Source: Clostridia bacterium
Lineage (GTDB): Bacteria; Bacillota; Clostridia; Oscillospirales; Acutalibacteraceae
DNA: 64,000 nucleotides
Direction: 5' to 3'
Assembly: GCA_017415025.1 (NCBI GenBank)
Contig: JAFQJH010000008.1
Coordinates: forward strand, 62,001-126,000
In this document: in pieces, positions 24,901-32,882 of the stretch
How the letters are laid out: the number at the start of each line of letters is the position of its first letter
How positions within the stretch are numbered: position 1 is the first letter of the stretch
Position numbers and translations under genes: made by a program
The notes under the pieces: model-generated
The model's input: only the letters and a program-made list of their open reading frames with translations
What the model was told of the DNA's origin: nothing
Databases searched by the model: none

Positions 24901-26281
24901 CATTGAAGAAATTCTCCCAACCTGATGAATAGTACCATGACTGCGGGTTATAGCCCTTGAACTCATCAATACCCAGATCCGTTGTCATAATTGTCGGATC
25001 AGTTCCGCGGATACCTTCAACAAGCGTTCTCAACGCACCCTTATCATAAACCACGATTTCGAGGCTGTGTGAATGGCCGAGGAAAACCTCACTCCAATTT
25101 GCCGCTGTCTGATATTTAACGGTAACCGTAAAATCGTATGTGCCGACAGCATCGTTCGGACCTGTACCCGTAAAGTAAATCGGAAATGCTTCGCCCGGAT
25201 TATATATTGAGCCGGAATAGCCCGACATTCCGAGCTGTGAAACAGCGGTTCCGTGATTAAAGGGAGTTCCGTCATCATCTGAATCAGAATATGTTTTGGT
25301 AATTCCGAGATCTGCAAAGGTATTGCGAAGCGAAACCGTTACTCTTTCGCCGGATTCGCTAGAATACTGAACGATTGAAGTAATAAGACGCAGGTTAAGA
25401 TCGGAAAGGGTTGAATGAATGCTTTTATCAAAATAGACATAAGAAAGCGGTCTGTTTGAATCCGCCTGGAATGAAACGTTATAATCACGGCTGGCGCTGT
25501 GACCGTCAAAATTTTTCATCATACCGTATGCGGTTGTCCAGCCCGGCTGTGAGCCGGTGCTTTCAAAATCGACACTTCCCGTTCCTGAAGAGCCGCCGTA
25601 AAAAGAGCCGTAGGTGTTTGCACCCATAATATATGATGCAACATAAGAACGGTTTTTGTTGCTCTGTCCGAAGCCGAATTCTTCGTAGGTTCTTTTATAC
25701 GTATAAATACCTGCCGGTTGAGATATTGCTTCGACATAGGAGGTTCCGTGGGTTTCATACTGACGCGGATATTCCTTACCCGTAATTGCATTATAATCTG
25801 TGTAAGAGTAAGAAACAGTAAAGAGAAGTGTTGTACCCACGGTTGCAGTACCGCCGAGAACCGACCATACGTAAGTACCGTTAGAATAAGCATAATCGCT
25901 CACTGTAACAGTAGTATTGTTACAGGAAACTGTGGGCGGCGAATCAAGCTCAACACCGGGTGTGAAAGTAATCTGCGTTGCAACGGGAGTTTCGCCCGCG
26001 TAAGCAGTTGAAGACGCAAAGCTGCCGCCGAGCTCGGGGATACCCGAGGGAGTAGCCTTGACAATAACAGAGTTTGTACCTGAAGGAGCATGCATAGAAT
26101 TGACGGCATAAGCAACTCGTGTCACCTCTGTTACGTCAACAATAGCCATAGGTCGTCTGATAGCAAGTGATGAGTTTGCAGAAACATCTGGAGCTGCCGA
26201 TGCCGTTATTGCAAACGGCAAGGAAGTCAGAACCAACGCTGCAACAATAATCAGACTTGCAAGCCTTTTTACGATTTTCAT
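21983..26281 (-). CDS. Giant secreted FIVAR-repeat protein with degenerate dockerin-like end
   Basis: A 1432-residue exported protein from the ATG at 26279-26281, which follows GGTGGTG; an extension to 26296 uses TTG and is not favoured. The signal peptide (MKIVKRLASLIIVAALVLTS) is followed by ~450 residues of beta structure. Then about 11 helical repeats of ~65 residues each contain ADYT or a variant (for example PADYTLV, SADYTAV, AGDYSAV); these match FIVAR repeats (PF07554), known from Gram-positive adhesins. The C-terminus YGDVDGSATIGVRDGSKIA and ANVEGVRVQINAKDKAV resembles a dockerin whose second calcium loop has lost the acidic residues. It is co-transcribed with the cohesin-like gene at 20196. 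Confidence 0.8.
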   Translation of the reverse strand: MKIVKRLASLIIVAALVLTSLPFAITASAAPDVSANSSLAIRRPMAIVDVTEVTRVAYAVNSMHAPSGTNSVIVKATPSGIPELGGSFASSTAYAGETPVATQITFTPGVELDSPPTVSCNNTTVTVSDYAYSNGTYVWSVLGGTATVGTTLLFTVSYSYTDYNAITGKEYPRQYETHGTSYVEAISQPAGIYTYKRTYEEFGFGQSNKNRSYVASYIMGANTYGSFYGGSSGTGSVDFESTGSQPGWTTAYGMMKNFDGHSASRDYNVSFQADSNRPLSYVYFDKSIHSTLSDLNLRLITSIVQYSSESGERVTVSLRNTFADLGITKTYSDSDDDGTPFNHGTAVSQLGMSGYSGSIYNPGEAFPIYFTGTGPNDAVGTYDFTVTVKYQTAANWSEVFLGHSHSLEIVVYDKGALRTLVEGIRGTDPTIMTTDLGIDEFKGYNPQSWYYSSGWENFFNAYKSATSCLNKPNTTQTEIDEKYNALRDAYNALTMRTADYSVTSAYYSQAMSKNPNYYTLSSWAKVQNILDNYVDNISSIYQPAADKLGTDLKAALDALEEAQADYTEFNRHLNTVNNLIKRCPTLYGLTAEESYNNWDKLVSALIKSGCVYDELDGYVVAEPLLISDQATVNGYVLLLERSIDALTLKTANFTQAAQAEAAYKRVNLSHLVDDIATQLTAAYNELIALKGKDLSYQSQIDEATAKLNDLLTKLVYKPADTNAAYDILAVAYGLDRSIYDDMSAVDTAVSNLEAKLGLDIRYQSDINRAVSALESAINSLLMNAADYTLVDDAIAAVQAHENEIAQRYADSYGFTVETFYSDWSKVQTAIANVVRNLDFTYQETVNAYATAILDALNSLTENPADYTLVKQLQTEAYNIVQNGSELYTEESLSRLTQVYAAVINNKPISEQATVDSYAVAIQTAIDELEYLPANYSEVNNQLALAQAELDRDEAYSAAHPGYTYYTPDSISGLNVAIASVVDGLDIRYQSEVDSYADSIKDAIELLVCAPADYTQVDLKLLEIPDDLSLYTNLSVATLNATVNSINRTYTADKQATVDRYITSIGNAIKSLKYKAGDYSAVTAAIAKVPTDSSVYTQDSWDYLQQQIGSVVYGLDITHQSEIDVYALSIEQAVEFLRYKSADYTAVREAIDNAQAKIDEGIYTDESVALLRQAIDEVNYDLSVNEQDKVQQYADNIVNLTNELKVKLADYTELQKILDLLDNSSSEIYTNTYKNFNEVMSLITSYREETVSKNMELPIDSQAQVDEMVSTLQGYIDSLVPLNERFELKGTAAVKTQSGVNYIYGLQTNLTKAKFQSTYVDYEDVTLEYEMTTSRYLGTGSKVFVKSLSGELIAEYVILIYGDVDGSATIGVRDGSKIAASIAGTASLSQAEKLAANVEGVRVQINAKDKAVIQAIVAGTMVIDQTTGKGVDV

Positions 26282-26332
26282 ACCTGACACCACCAAATAA
26301 AATAATTGTCCAGTATAAACTTATACGTATGT

Positions 26333-26361
26333 ATTTTACCACAGAATCAAAAACAAGTCAA
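26333..26361 (-). promoter_or_regulatory. Promoter of the FIVAR/cohesin-like operon
   Basis: On the minus strand TTGACT (26356-26361), 17-base spacer, TAAAAT (26333-26338). Confidence 0.78.
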
Positions 26362-26408
26362 TTTAATCGGCATAGAATATTACTGCAAACGAATATATAA
26401 TATGCACA

Positions 26409-26447
26409 AAAAGAAAAATCCACCGATATGCCGGAGCATATCGGTGG
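26409..26447 (-). terminator. Terminator after the 1215-residue protein gene
   Basis: 12-bp perfect stem CCACCGATATGC/GCATATCGGTGG, followed on the minus strand by ATTTTTCTTTTT. Confidence 0.92.
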
Positions 26448-26466
26448 TGTTAATTTTAATTAAGAC

Positions 26467-29400
26467 TTATAAAGACATTGCTCTTGTTGTTGTAACCAGA
26501 TCAATGAATGTGAATTTCTTGACGGTGTAGTCCATCGGAGCCTGGTTAATAGTTATCTTCTTGAGACCTGCCTGTTCAGTCATATCAGCATCACCCTTAC
26601 CGATTGAGCCATTGAAGTCAATGTCACCTGCGTAGAGGATGTGATGTGTTGATGTACCTGTACGAAGCATTGAAGCAGCATAAGCTCTCATAAGAACTGT
26701 ATCCTGACCGTCAACATAAGAGTCACCGTTAACGTCACCGAAGATGATCATTGTGTACTGAGTGTCAACGTCGTACTCGCCGTCACCGTCGGGGTCGGAT
26801 GCGATACTGATCTTTGAGCCTGTACCGTTACCTGCGTCTGTCGGCTCGAAGAGCATTGTATCACCGGCTGTCGGATAGCCGTAGTACATTGAATAGAAGA
26901 AGTAGAAGTCGCCGCCCCACATTTCTTCTTCCTCGGGAGGATAGAAGCCTTCATCATAACCGAAGGTATACATAAACTCGTTATCAGAGAAGTTATAGGT
27001 CGGGTCATAATACTCGAGAATGGGAATAGCCTGAAGATTATCAATAGCATCACGAAGTCTGTCTGCAACACCGTCAACGATAATCTGGCTGTCGATATCG
27101 TACGGAATTTCGTTATTGAAATCGAAAGCCTCGATGTAACGTTCGATAACCTCGTTTACTGATTCCTCAGTAAAGAGTGTCGGGTCAGAAAGGTCATAGA
27201 TACGTGAAAGCTGATTCTGAAGCTCTGTATAGTCAGCGTCACCCTTATTCGGCTTAAGACCGTTAACAGCGTCACGAAGCTGTGCACGAGCCATATTAAC
27301 CTTTGACTGCGGATAGTCACCGAGTGTACCTGTTGCAGCGTAGCCTGCATACTCATCCATAACCTTTTCAGCGAATGCCATTGCCTTTTCATAAGCATCC
27401 CAGGTACGTCTTGAGTAAACCTCACCCTCGTTAGAGTAGTTAGCGTTTACAGCCTTCTGATAAATCTTGTTGAGCTGATAGTTGTTAGCTGTTGTCGGAT
27501 TGTAGGTTAATACGTCATCATACGTATGCTTGAGCTGGAAGTAAGCATAAGTAATATCCGAACGTGCGGGAGCAGCGTTAACATCGGGGTCAGCCTCTGA
27601 TGCATCATAAGCGTCAATAATGCTCTTTGCATAGTCAAGTGCATCCTCAAAATCACTGAATGCCCAGATCTTATAGTCAACGTCTGTCATATACTCATAA
27701 GCATCGTCGTAATACTTGATGCCGTCATTGTCGGGAAGCTTGTGCTCCTCATAGAGTGCCTTGAGTTCCTTGATTGTGAAGGACATACCCGGATTCTTTG
27801 CAAGCTCATCCTCGTAGTGAACCTTCATATAATCGAACTGATCAAGGTCGATAACGCCGATAAGTGTTGCAACAAGGTCTGCTGACTTGCCGAAGAGTGC
27901 ATCAGAGTCTGTAAGTCTGATAAGGTACTCAAGAAGCTTCTTAGCTGTCTGCTGGAGGCCGGTACCGTTAAGAGCGGCATTGCTGTTGTATCTTGCAGGA
28001 TATGAAGCACCTGTATCTGTTGTATTTCTTTCGATGAGGAGTTCATCGAGAGTTGTATAAGCATAAGGAACAACGAGGCTGAGCTGGTAAGCGTTATCGT
28101 TAAGCTTTGAAGCAGAAGCCTTTTCTGTCGGAAGACGAAGGAGACCGTTGAGAACACGTGCAACAAGGTTAACAAGTGCCTGTGAAAGCGGCTTGTCAAG
28201 CTCTGATTCGCCTGCAGGTCTTCTACCGATGATGCTGAGAAGACCGTTGATATTAAAGTCAAGAATGTTACCGAGGATGCTGTCAACGAAGAGGTTTTCC
28301 ATACCGTACTGGCTGTCCTCAACACCGTAGAATACGTTTGTGAGAGGAATAACCTGGCCGACTGTCATATAGAGCTTATACCACGGGCTGTTCATATTTT
28401 CAGCTGTCTTATAGGTATCATCCGGATAGAGGTTGAAAAGAACAGCATACTGACCGAGAAGCTGATCGAAAACACCGTTGAGAAGCTGGTCAAGAGTCGG
28501 TGTGGGATTATCAAGAAGAGCCTGATATGCAGGTTCTACGTTGCCGGGCTTGTAGCCCAACTGCTCGATGATGTAGTATCTGAGAACTGCTGCACCAACA
28601 TCAAGACACTGCATTGAATTAGGGTTGATTTCGCCGCTCTCAATCTTTGCCTCAAAGTCAACAGAAGGAATAACCTCTGCTGCCATATTAACGAATGTGT
28701 AAGTTGCAAGCTCCTTGATAGTGTCACAGTTATCCGGGAAATAGAAGCCGTCAACAAATGCCTCAAGAAGGAACTTAACCAAGAATGCAAATACCTGCTC
28801 TTCTGTTGCTGTTTCAAGGTATGCGCTCTGTTCCTCAGTAAGAACGGGGAAGTCAGAAAGAAGAGTCGGGAGGATGGGAAGAACACCCTTGAGGAGGTCA
28901 GCGAGCTGAGCCATAAGGTCAGGAGCAACCGTAAGATATCTGCCGCCGTTACCGTCGTCCTCGAGGTAAACGTAGCTTGTGATACCCTCTTTAAGAACGT
29001 ACTCAAGACCGTAGTTGATCTTGTCGAGGTTGTTCGGATTTGCAGGATTCGGGCAGCCTACCATTGTAAGGAAAGCTTCCATAACCTCTGCAGCCGATGC
29101 AGTCTCGGGAAGACCTACTGTCTCATAAGTAACGAAGAGATTGATAACCATATCAACGTAAGACATCTCTTCTGCTGTCGGGTCGTCAACAGGAATCTCG
29201 AGGAGGTCGATGAGAAGTGTACCTGCGAAAGGAATAACAACGTCATCGATAAGAGCTACAAAGATATCCTTTGCAAAATCGTAGATCGAAGCCTTCGTGA
29301 TATCTACCTGGTCAGCAGAAAGTGACGGGCAGAGTCCGAGAAGACCCATCTCCTGTGCAAGCGTACCGTCGGGATTAGTCTCGAGACCGAGGAAATCCGC

Positions 29401-30114
29401 AACAACGTTCTCACCTGTCTCAGCATCTGCTGTAAGATCACAGATGAAGGACATAAGACGGTTCTGAAGGAAATCGTTGATGATAGCGTCAAGATTTGAG
29501 CCTGCCTTATCATAGTTTTCCTCAAGCATATCAGGATCTATAAGAAGATTATAGATAGTATATGTAAGGAAGCCGTGAAGGTCGTCGAGCATCGGGATCA
29601 TTTCGCTAAGGTTAACAAAGTTACCGATAACACCGAGGTCAAGGTCATTACCGATGAGCTTGTAAAGCGGGTCAGAGTTGACCGATACGAACTCAAGGAA
29701 CTTTGTAAAGAACTCAAGGTCGCTCATTGTTGCCGAACGGCGACGGAAATTCTCATTCTCGGGAATAGACCAGTCACAATCCTCGATATCACCGAGGTTA
29801 AGAATCGTAGCGACACCGTAAAGTGCGCTCGATGTAATGTTGTTAACTGAATCGAAAAGTGAGTCGAGAGAATAGATTTTAATCTCGATACCAAGGAGCT
29901 CCTCGTCAACGTTAAGACCTGAAAGAAGGTCATCGTCAAGGAAGTCGAGCAAAGCTGAAGCTGCCTGAGCATTCGTGAAGTACGGGGTATTGATTGTATC
30001 ATACCCTGCTGGTCTCTCGTAGTTTGTTTTGTACGCACTCGCGCCAACCGTGAATACCGAAAGAAGCATCAGTATGGCAAGAAGCACGGACAACAGTCTT
30101 TTAGATTGTTTCAT
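26467..30114 (-). CDS. Giant secreted protein with FIVAR-like repeats and dockerin-like end
   Basis: A 1215-residue exported protein (signal peptide 1-26, ending VGASA; GGAGGTG site before the ATG). The first ~780 residues are acidic and helical with many LL-x-x-L strings and no family that I recognise. Residues ~790-1080 hold FIVAR-like helical units (for example DADYTELQNQLSRIYDLSD). The end has a dockerin-like pair, FGDVNGDSYVDGQDTVLMRA and AGDIDFNGSIGKGDADMTEQ, with intact acidic calcium loops, followed by a short tail. It has its own promoter and terminator, upstream of the related FIVAR gene. It may be a surface-located docking or adhesion protein; the function is unproven. Confidence 0.75.
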   Translation of the reverse strand: MKQSKRLLSVLLAILMLLSVFTVGASAYKTNYERPAGYDTINTPYFTNAQAASALLDFLDDDLLSGLNVDEELLGIEIKIYSLDSLFDSVNNITSSALYGVATILNLGDIEDCDWSIPENENFRRRSATMSDLEFFTKFLEFVSVNSDPLYKLIGNDLDLGVIGNFVNLSEMIPMLDDLHGFLTYTIYNLLIDPDMLEENYDKAGSNLDAIINDFLQNRLMSFICDLTADAETGENVVADFLGLETNPDGTLAQEMGLLGLCPSLSADQVDITKASIYDFAKDIFVALIDDVVIPFAGTLLIDLLEIPVDDPTAEEMSYVDMVINLFVTYETVGLPETASAAEVMEAFLTMVGCPNPANPNNLDKINYGLEYVLKEGITSYVYLEDDGNGGRYLTVAPDLMAQLADLLKGVLPILPTLLSDFPVLTEEQSAYLETATEEQVFAFLVKFLLEAFVDGFYFPDNCDTIKELATYTFVNMAAEVIPSVDFEAKIESGEINPNSMQCLDVGAAVLRYYIIEQLGYKPGNVEPAYQALLDNPTPTLDQLLNGVFDQLLGQYAVLFNLYPDDTYKTAENMNSPWYKLYMTVGQVIPLTNVFYGVEDSQYGMENLFVDSILGNILDFNINGLLSIIGRRPAGESELDKPLSQALVNLVARVLNGLLRLPTEKASASKLNDNAYQLSLVVPYAYTTLDELLIERNTTDTGASYPARYNSNAALNGTGLQQTAKKLLEYLIRLTDSDALFGKSADLVATLIGVIDLDQFDYMKVHYEDELAKNPGMSFTIKELKALYEEHKLPDNDGIKYYDDAYEYMTDVDYKIWAFSDFEDALDYAKSIIDAYDASEADPDVNAAPARSDITYAYFQLKHTYDDVLTYNPTTANNYQLNKIYQKAVNANYSNEGEVYSRRTWDAYEKAMAFAEKVMDEYAGYAATGTLGDYPQSKVNMARAQLRDAVNGLKPNKGDADYTELQNQLSRIYDLSDPTLFTEESVNEVIERYIEAFDFNNEIPYDIDSQIIVDGVADRLRDAIDNLQAIPILEYYDPTYNFSDNEFMYTFGYDEGFYPPEEEEMWGGDFYFFYSMYYGYPTAGDTMLFEPTDAGNGTGSKISIASDPDGDGEYDVDTQYTMIIFGDVNGDSYVDGQDTVLMRAYAASMLRTGTSTHHILYAGDIDFNGSIGKGDADMTEQAGLKKITINQAPMDYTVKKFTFIDLVTTTRAMSL

Positions 30115-30207
30115 CTAAAAACACCTCCATTTAAGTTGCCAAATAAAACTGTAAGCATATCAGCGAAATGATTATACAAGCCCACTAATACACTTTGGCT
30201 TATACTA

Positions 30208-30236
30208 ATATTATCAAATAAAAACCAATTTGTAAA
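30208..30236 (-). promoter_or_regulatory. Promoter of the 1215-residue protein gene
   Basis: On the minus strand TTTACA (30231-30236), 17-base spacer, TAATAT (30208-30213). The 320-base gap around it (30115-30435) holds otherwise only the divergent promoter at 30330. Confidence 0.72.
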
Positions 30237-30329
30237 TAGATTTTTAATAAAAAAGATATGAAATTTTCCTCTTGTTTTGTATGGTTTTCAGCAAATTAAA
30301 CGAAATTTTATAATTGTGTTTGTGTGGTA

Positions 30330-30358
30330 TTGCAGACAGCACAAAAAGGTGTTAAAAT
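30330..30358 (+). promoter_or_regulatory. Promoter of the ECF-S/radical SAM operon
   Basis: TTGCAG (30330-30335), 17-base spacer, TAAAAT (30353-30358). No riboswitch fold was recognised in the ~70-base leader. Confidence 0.6.
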
Positions 30359-30435
30359 TTTTGTTGCAAATGCGCAAAACAGGCTTTGCGTAAATATTTC
30401 GATAAGCGAAAAACATCAAAAAAGGATGAAAAACG

Positions 30436-30996
30436 ATGACAAGAGACAAAAAAAAGAAAATCTTACAGCAGATTGTATTGGCTTCCGTCCTTGCGGCAGG
30501 TGTTACCGTACTTACCTTTTTTGTCAAGATACCCTCTCACAACGGATATATTCACCTTGGTGATGCCCTTATTTATCTTGCCGCAACGCTGCTGCCTACT
30601 CCCCTCGCAATGCTTTGCGCCGGAATCGGCGGAATGCTCGCGGACACTCTCGGCGGCTATACATTATATATAGTACCGACCCTTATAATAAAAATGCTGC
30701 TTGTTCTTCCCTTCAGCAGTAAGAATGAAAAGGTTGCCTCTAAGAGAAATCTTATTGCCCTGCCGATCGCTTCGGTTATCACGGCTGTCGGATATTATAT
30801 TGCGGAAGCTGTTATTCTTTCTGTAACATCGGCAGGCAGTATAGGGCACTTCGTAAATTATCTTTTCTCCCCTGCTCCGTGGACAGCCGCAGTTTACACA
30901 TTTGCCGGTAACATTATGCAGGCGGTCGGCAGTGCAGCGGTTTTTGTTCCGCTGGCAATTGCACTTGACAAAATCAATATTAAGGGTAAAATATGA
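30436..30996 (+). CDS. ECF transporter S component (substrate-binding membrane subunit)
   Basis: A 186-residue integral membrane protein with about six hydrophobic helices and a basic N-terminus (MTRDKKKKILQQIV). The IHLGDALIYLAATLLPTPLA string and the following GGMLADTLGGYTLYIVPTL loop are typical of S components of energy-coupling-factor vitamin transporters, of the kind annotated HmpT/ThiW-like or TIGR04002. The shared T and A subunits are not in this window, as in group II systems. The next gene (radical SAM) starts 15 bases after this stop. The ligand cannot be told; a vitamin or cofactor precursor is the family norm. Confidence 0.85.
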   Translation: MTRDKKKKILQQIVLASVLAAGVTVLTFFVKIPSHNGYIHLGDALIYLAATLLPTPLAMLCAGIGGMLADTLGGYTLYIVPTLIIKMLLVLPFSSKNEKVASKRNLIALPIASVITAVGYYIAEAVILSVTSAGSIGHFVNYLFSPAPWTAAVYTFAGNIMQAVGSAAVFVPLAIALDKINIKGKI

Positions 30997-31011
30997 CACG
31001 GAGGAATTATT

Positions 31012-31614
31012 ATGGCTGATATAATTTATACTTACGCAGGCAGTGCGTATATGAATATAACCAACAAGTGTCCCTGCTCGTGCATTTTCTGCATCAGAAG
31101 CAACGGTGACGGTCTCGGCTCTGCCGAAACACTCTGGCACAAGAAGGACCCGTCTTTTGAAGAAATCAAAGCGGAGATTGATGCTTTCGATTTTTCGCCG
31201 TACAACGAGGTTGTTTTCTGCGGCTACGGTGAGCCGACACAGGCACTTGACAACCTGATTGAAACTGCAAAGTATCTTAAGGAAAAGCACGGACTTAAAA
31301 TAAGACTTAACTCGAACGGACTTTCCGACCTTATCAACAGCAAGCCGACCGCACAGCTTCTTGAGGGCATAGTTGATTGCATTTCAATAAGCCTCAACGC
31401 ACCCGATTCCGAAAGCTATCAGCGCGTTACACGCTCTAAATTCGGTGAGAAGGCATACCCTGCCCTTCTGAAATTCGCAGAAGAGTGCAAAAAGTATATC
31501 CCGAGCGTCAAGTTCACGGTCGTTGACGTCATCACTCCCGAAGAGATTGAAAAGTGCAAAGAGATTTCGGAGAAAATGGGAATTCCCTTGAGAATCAGAA
31601 AGTGGATTAAATAA
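31012..31614 (+). CDS. Radical SAM protein (TatD-associated type)
   Basis: A 200-residue radical SAM enzyme with the cluster motif NKCPCSCIFCIR (CxxxCxxC, residues ~20-28). EVVFCGYGEPTQALDNLIE is the GGE-like SAM-contact strand, and RLNSNGLSD follows. It is short, covering the core with no C-terminal cluster domain. It resembles the family called TatD-associated radical SAM (TIGR04038), which I recall being found next to the membrane family represented by the upstream gene. The reaction is unknown. It is co-transcribed with the ECF S component and ends at a terminator. Confidence 0.82.
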   Translation: MADIIYTYAGSAYMNITNKCPCSCIFCIRSNGDGLGSAETLWHKKDPSFEEIKAEIDAFDFSPYNEVVFCGYGEPTQALDNLIETAKYLKEKHGLKIRLNSNGLSDLINSKPTAQLLEGIVDCISISLNAPDSESYQRVTRSKFGEKAYPALLKFAEECKKYIPSVKFTVVDVITPEEIEKCKEISEKMGIPLRIRKWIK

Positions 31615-31627
31615 GTTTAAAAGAAAA

Positions 31628-31672
31628 AACGGAGATGATTTCAGTTGATGAAGTCATCTCCGTTAAATTTTT
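31628..31672. terminator. Bidirectional terminator between radical SAM and malic enzyme genes
   Basis: 11-bp stem AACGGAGATGA/TCATCTCCGTT with T-runs on both strands; the genes converge here. Confidence 0.9.
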
Positions 31673-31677
31673 TATTA

Positions 31678-32847
31678 TCAGATTCTTGCTACACCGGAGT
31701 CTTTTGCTGCCTGTGCAACTGCGGCTGCAACTGCACCGCCGACTCTCGGGTCGAATGCCTTGGGAATAACGTATTCGGGGTTGAGCTCCTCGTCAGAAAC
31801 AAGGTCTGCAAGTGCCTTAGCCGCCGCAATCTTCATTTCCTCGTTGATATCGCTTGCACGTACATCAAGAGCACCGCGGAAGATGCCGGGGAACGCGAGA
31901 ACGTTGTTAACCTGATTCGGGAAGTCACTTCTGCCCGTACCGACAACTGCCGCACCTGCTTCCTTTGCAAGGTCAGGCATAATCTCGGGAACGGGGTTAG
32001 CCATTGCAAGAACAATGGGATCCTTTGCCATTGAGCGGATCATATCCTGTGTAACAACACCCGGTGCTGATACACCGATGAAGATGTCTGCGCCCTTCAT
32101 TGCATCAGCAAGTGAGCCGCGGACGTGATTCTTGTTTGTGAAATCTGCGATATCCTGCTTTGCGGGTGCAAGGTCATCGCCGTCACAGATAACACCCTTA
32201 CGGTCGCACATAATGATATCGCCGATGCCCATAACCTTGAAGAGCTTTGCAATTGCAACACCTGCCGCACCTGCACCGTTGAATACTGCGGTACAATCCT
32301 CAATCTTCTTGCCGACAATCTTAAGAGAGTTGATAAGAGCTGCACAGCAGATAACTGCCGTTCCGTGCTGGTCGTCGTGGAAGATAGGAATATCTGCCTT
32401 TTCCTTGAGCTTTCTTTCGATTTCGAAGCAACGGGGTGCTGCGATATCCTCAAGGTTGATGCCGCCGAAGCTACCGCAAAGGAGAGCAACTGTGTTTACG
32501 AACTCGTCAACATCCTGTGTGCGGACACAGAGAGGGAAAGCATCAACTCCGCCGAATTCCTTGAAAAGAACGCATTTGCCTTCCATAACGGGCATACCTG
32601 CTTCGGGGCCGATATCGCCGAGACCGAGAACAGCAGAGCCGTCCGTGATAACTGCAACAAGGTTTGAACGGCGTGTAAGCTCGTAGCTCTTGTTGATATC
32701 CTTCTGAATTTCAAGACAGGGCTGTGCAACGCCCGGTGTATAAGCAAGAGAAAGTGCCTCTTTATTGTCAACCTTTGCTCTTGCAACTACTTCAATCTTA
32801 CCGTTCCACTCATAGTGGAGCTTAAGAGATTCTTTTGCGTAATCCAT
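31678..32847 (-). CDS. Malic enzyme (oxaloacetate-decarboxylating malate dehydrogenase)
   Basis: A 389-residue bacterial short-form malic enzyme that converts malate to pyruvate and CO2 with NAD(P) reduction. Landmarks are SLAYTPGVAQPCLEI (catalytic Tyr), VITDGSAVLGLGDIGPEAGM, DIPIFHDDQHGTAV (metal-binding Asp pair), the NAD(P) loop FNGAGAAGVAIAKL, and PNQVNNVLAFPGIFRGALDV. It ends a glpK-ldh2-malic enzyme operon (35 bases after the Ldh2 gene). Malate dehydrogenase plus malic enzyme could pass electrons between NADH and NADPH or supply pyruvate. The cofactor is not decided by the sequence. Confidence 0.95.
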   Translation of the reverse strand: MDYAKESLKLHYEWNGKIEVVARAKVDNKEALSLAYTPGVAQPCLEIQKDINKSYELTRRSNLVAVITDGSAVLGLGDIGPEAGMPVMEGKCVLFKEFGGVDAFPLCVRTQDVDEFVNTVALLCGSFGGINLEDIAAPRCFEIERKLKEKADIPIFHDDQHGTAVICCAALINSLKIVGKKIEDCTAVFNGAGAAGVAIAKLFKVMGIGDIIMCDRKGVICDGDDLAPAKQDIADFTNKNHVRGSLADAMKGADIFIGVSAPGVVTQDMIRSMAKDPIVLAMANPVPEIMPDLAKEAGAAVVGTGRSDFPNQVNNVLAFPGIFRGALDVRASDINEEMKIAAAKALADLVSDEELNPEYVIPKAFDPRVGGAVAAAVAQAAKDSGVARI

Positions 32848-32882
32848 TATATATTATCCTCCAAGTCAATCAAATAACAAAC

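Noticed and set aside
32125-32686. Two long plus-strand frames over the malic enzyme gene
   Set aside because: They are shadows of the malic enzyme frame, with no promoter or ribosome site.
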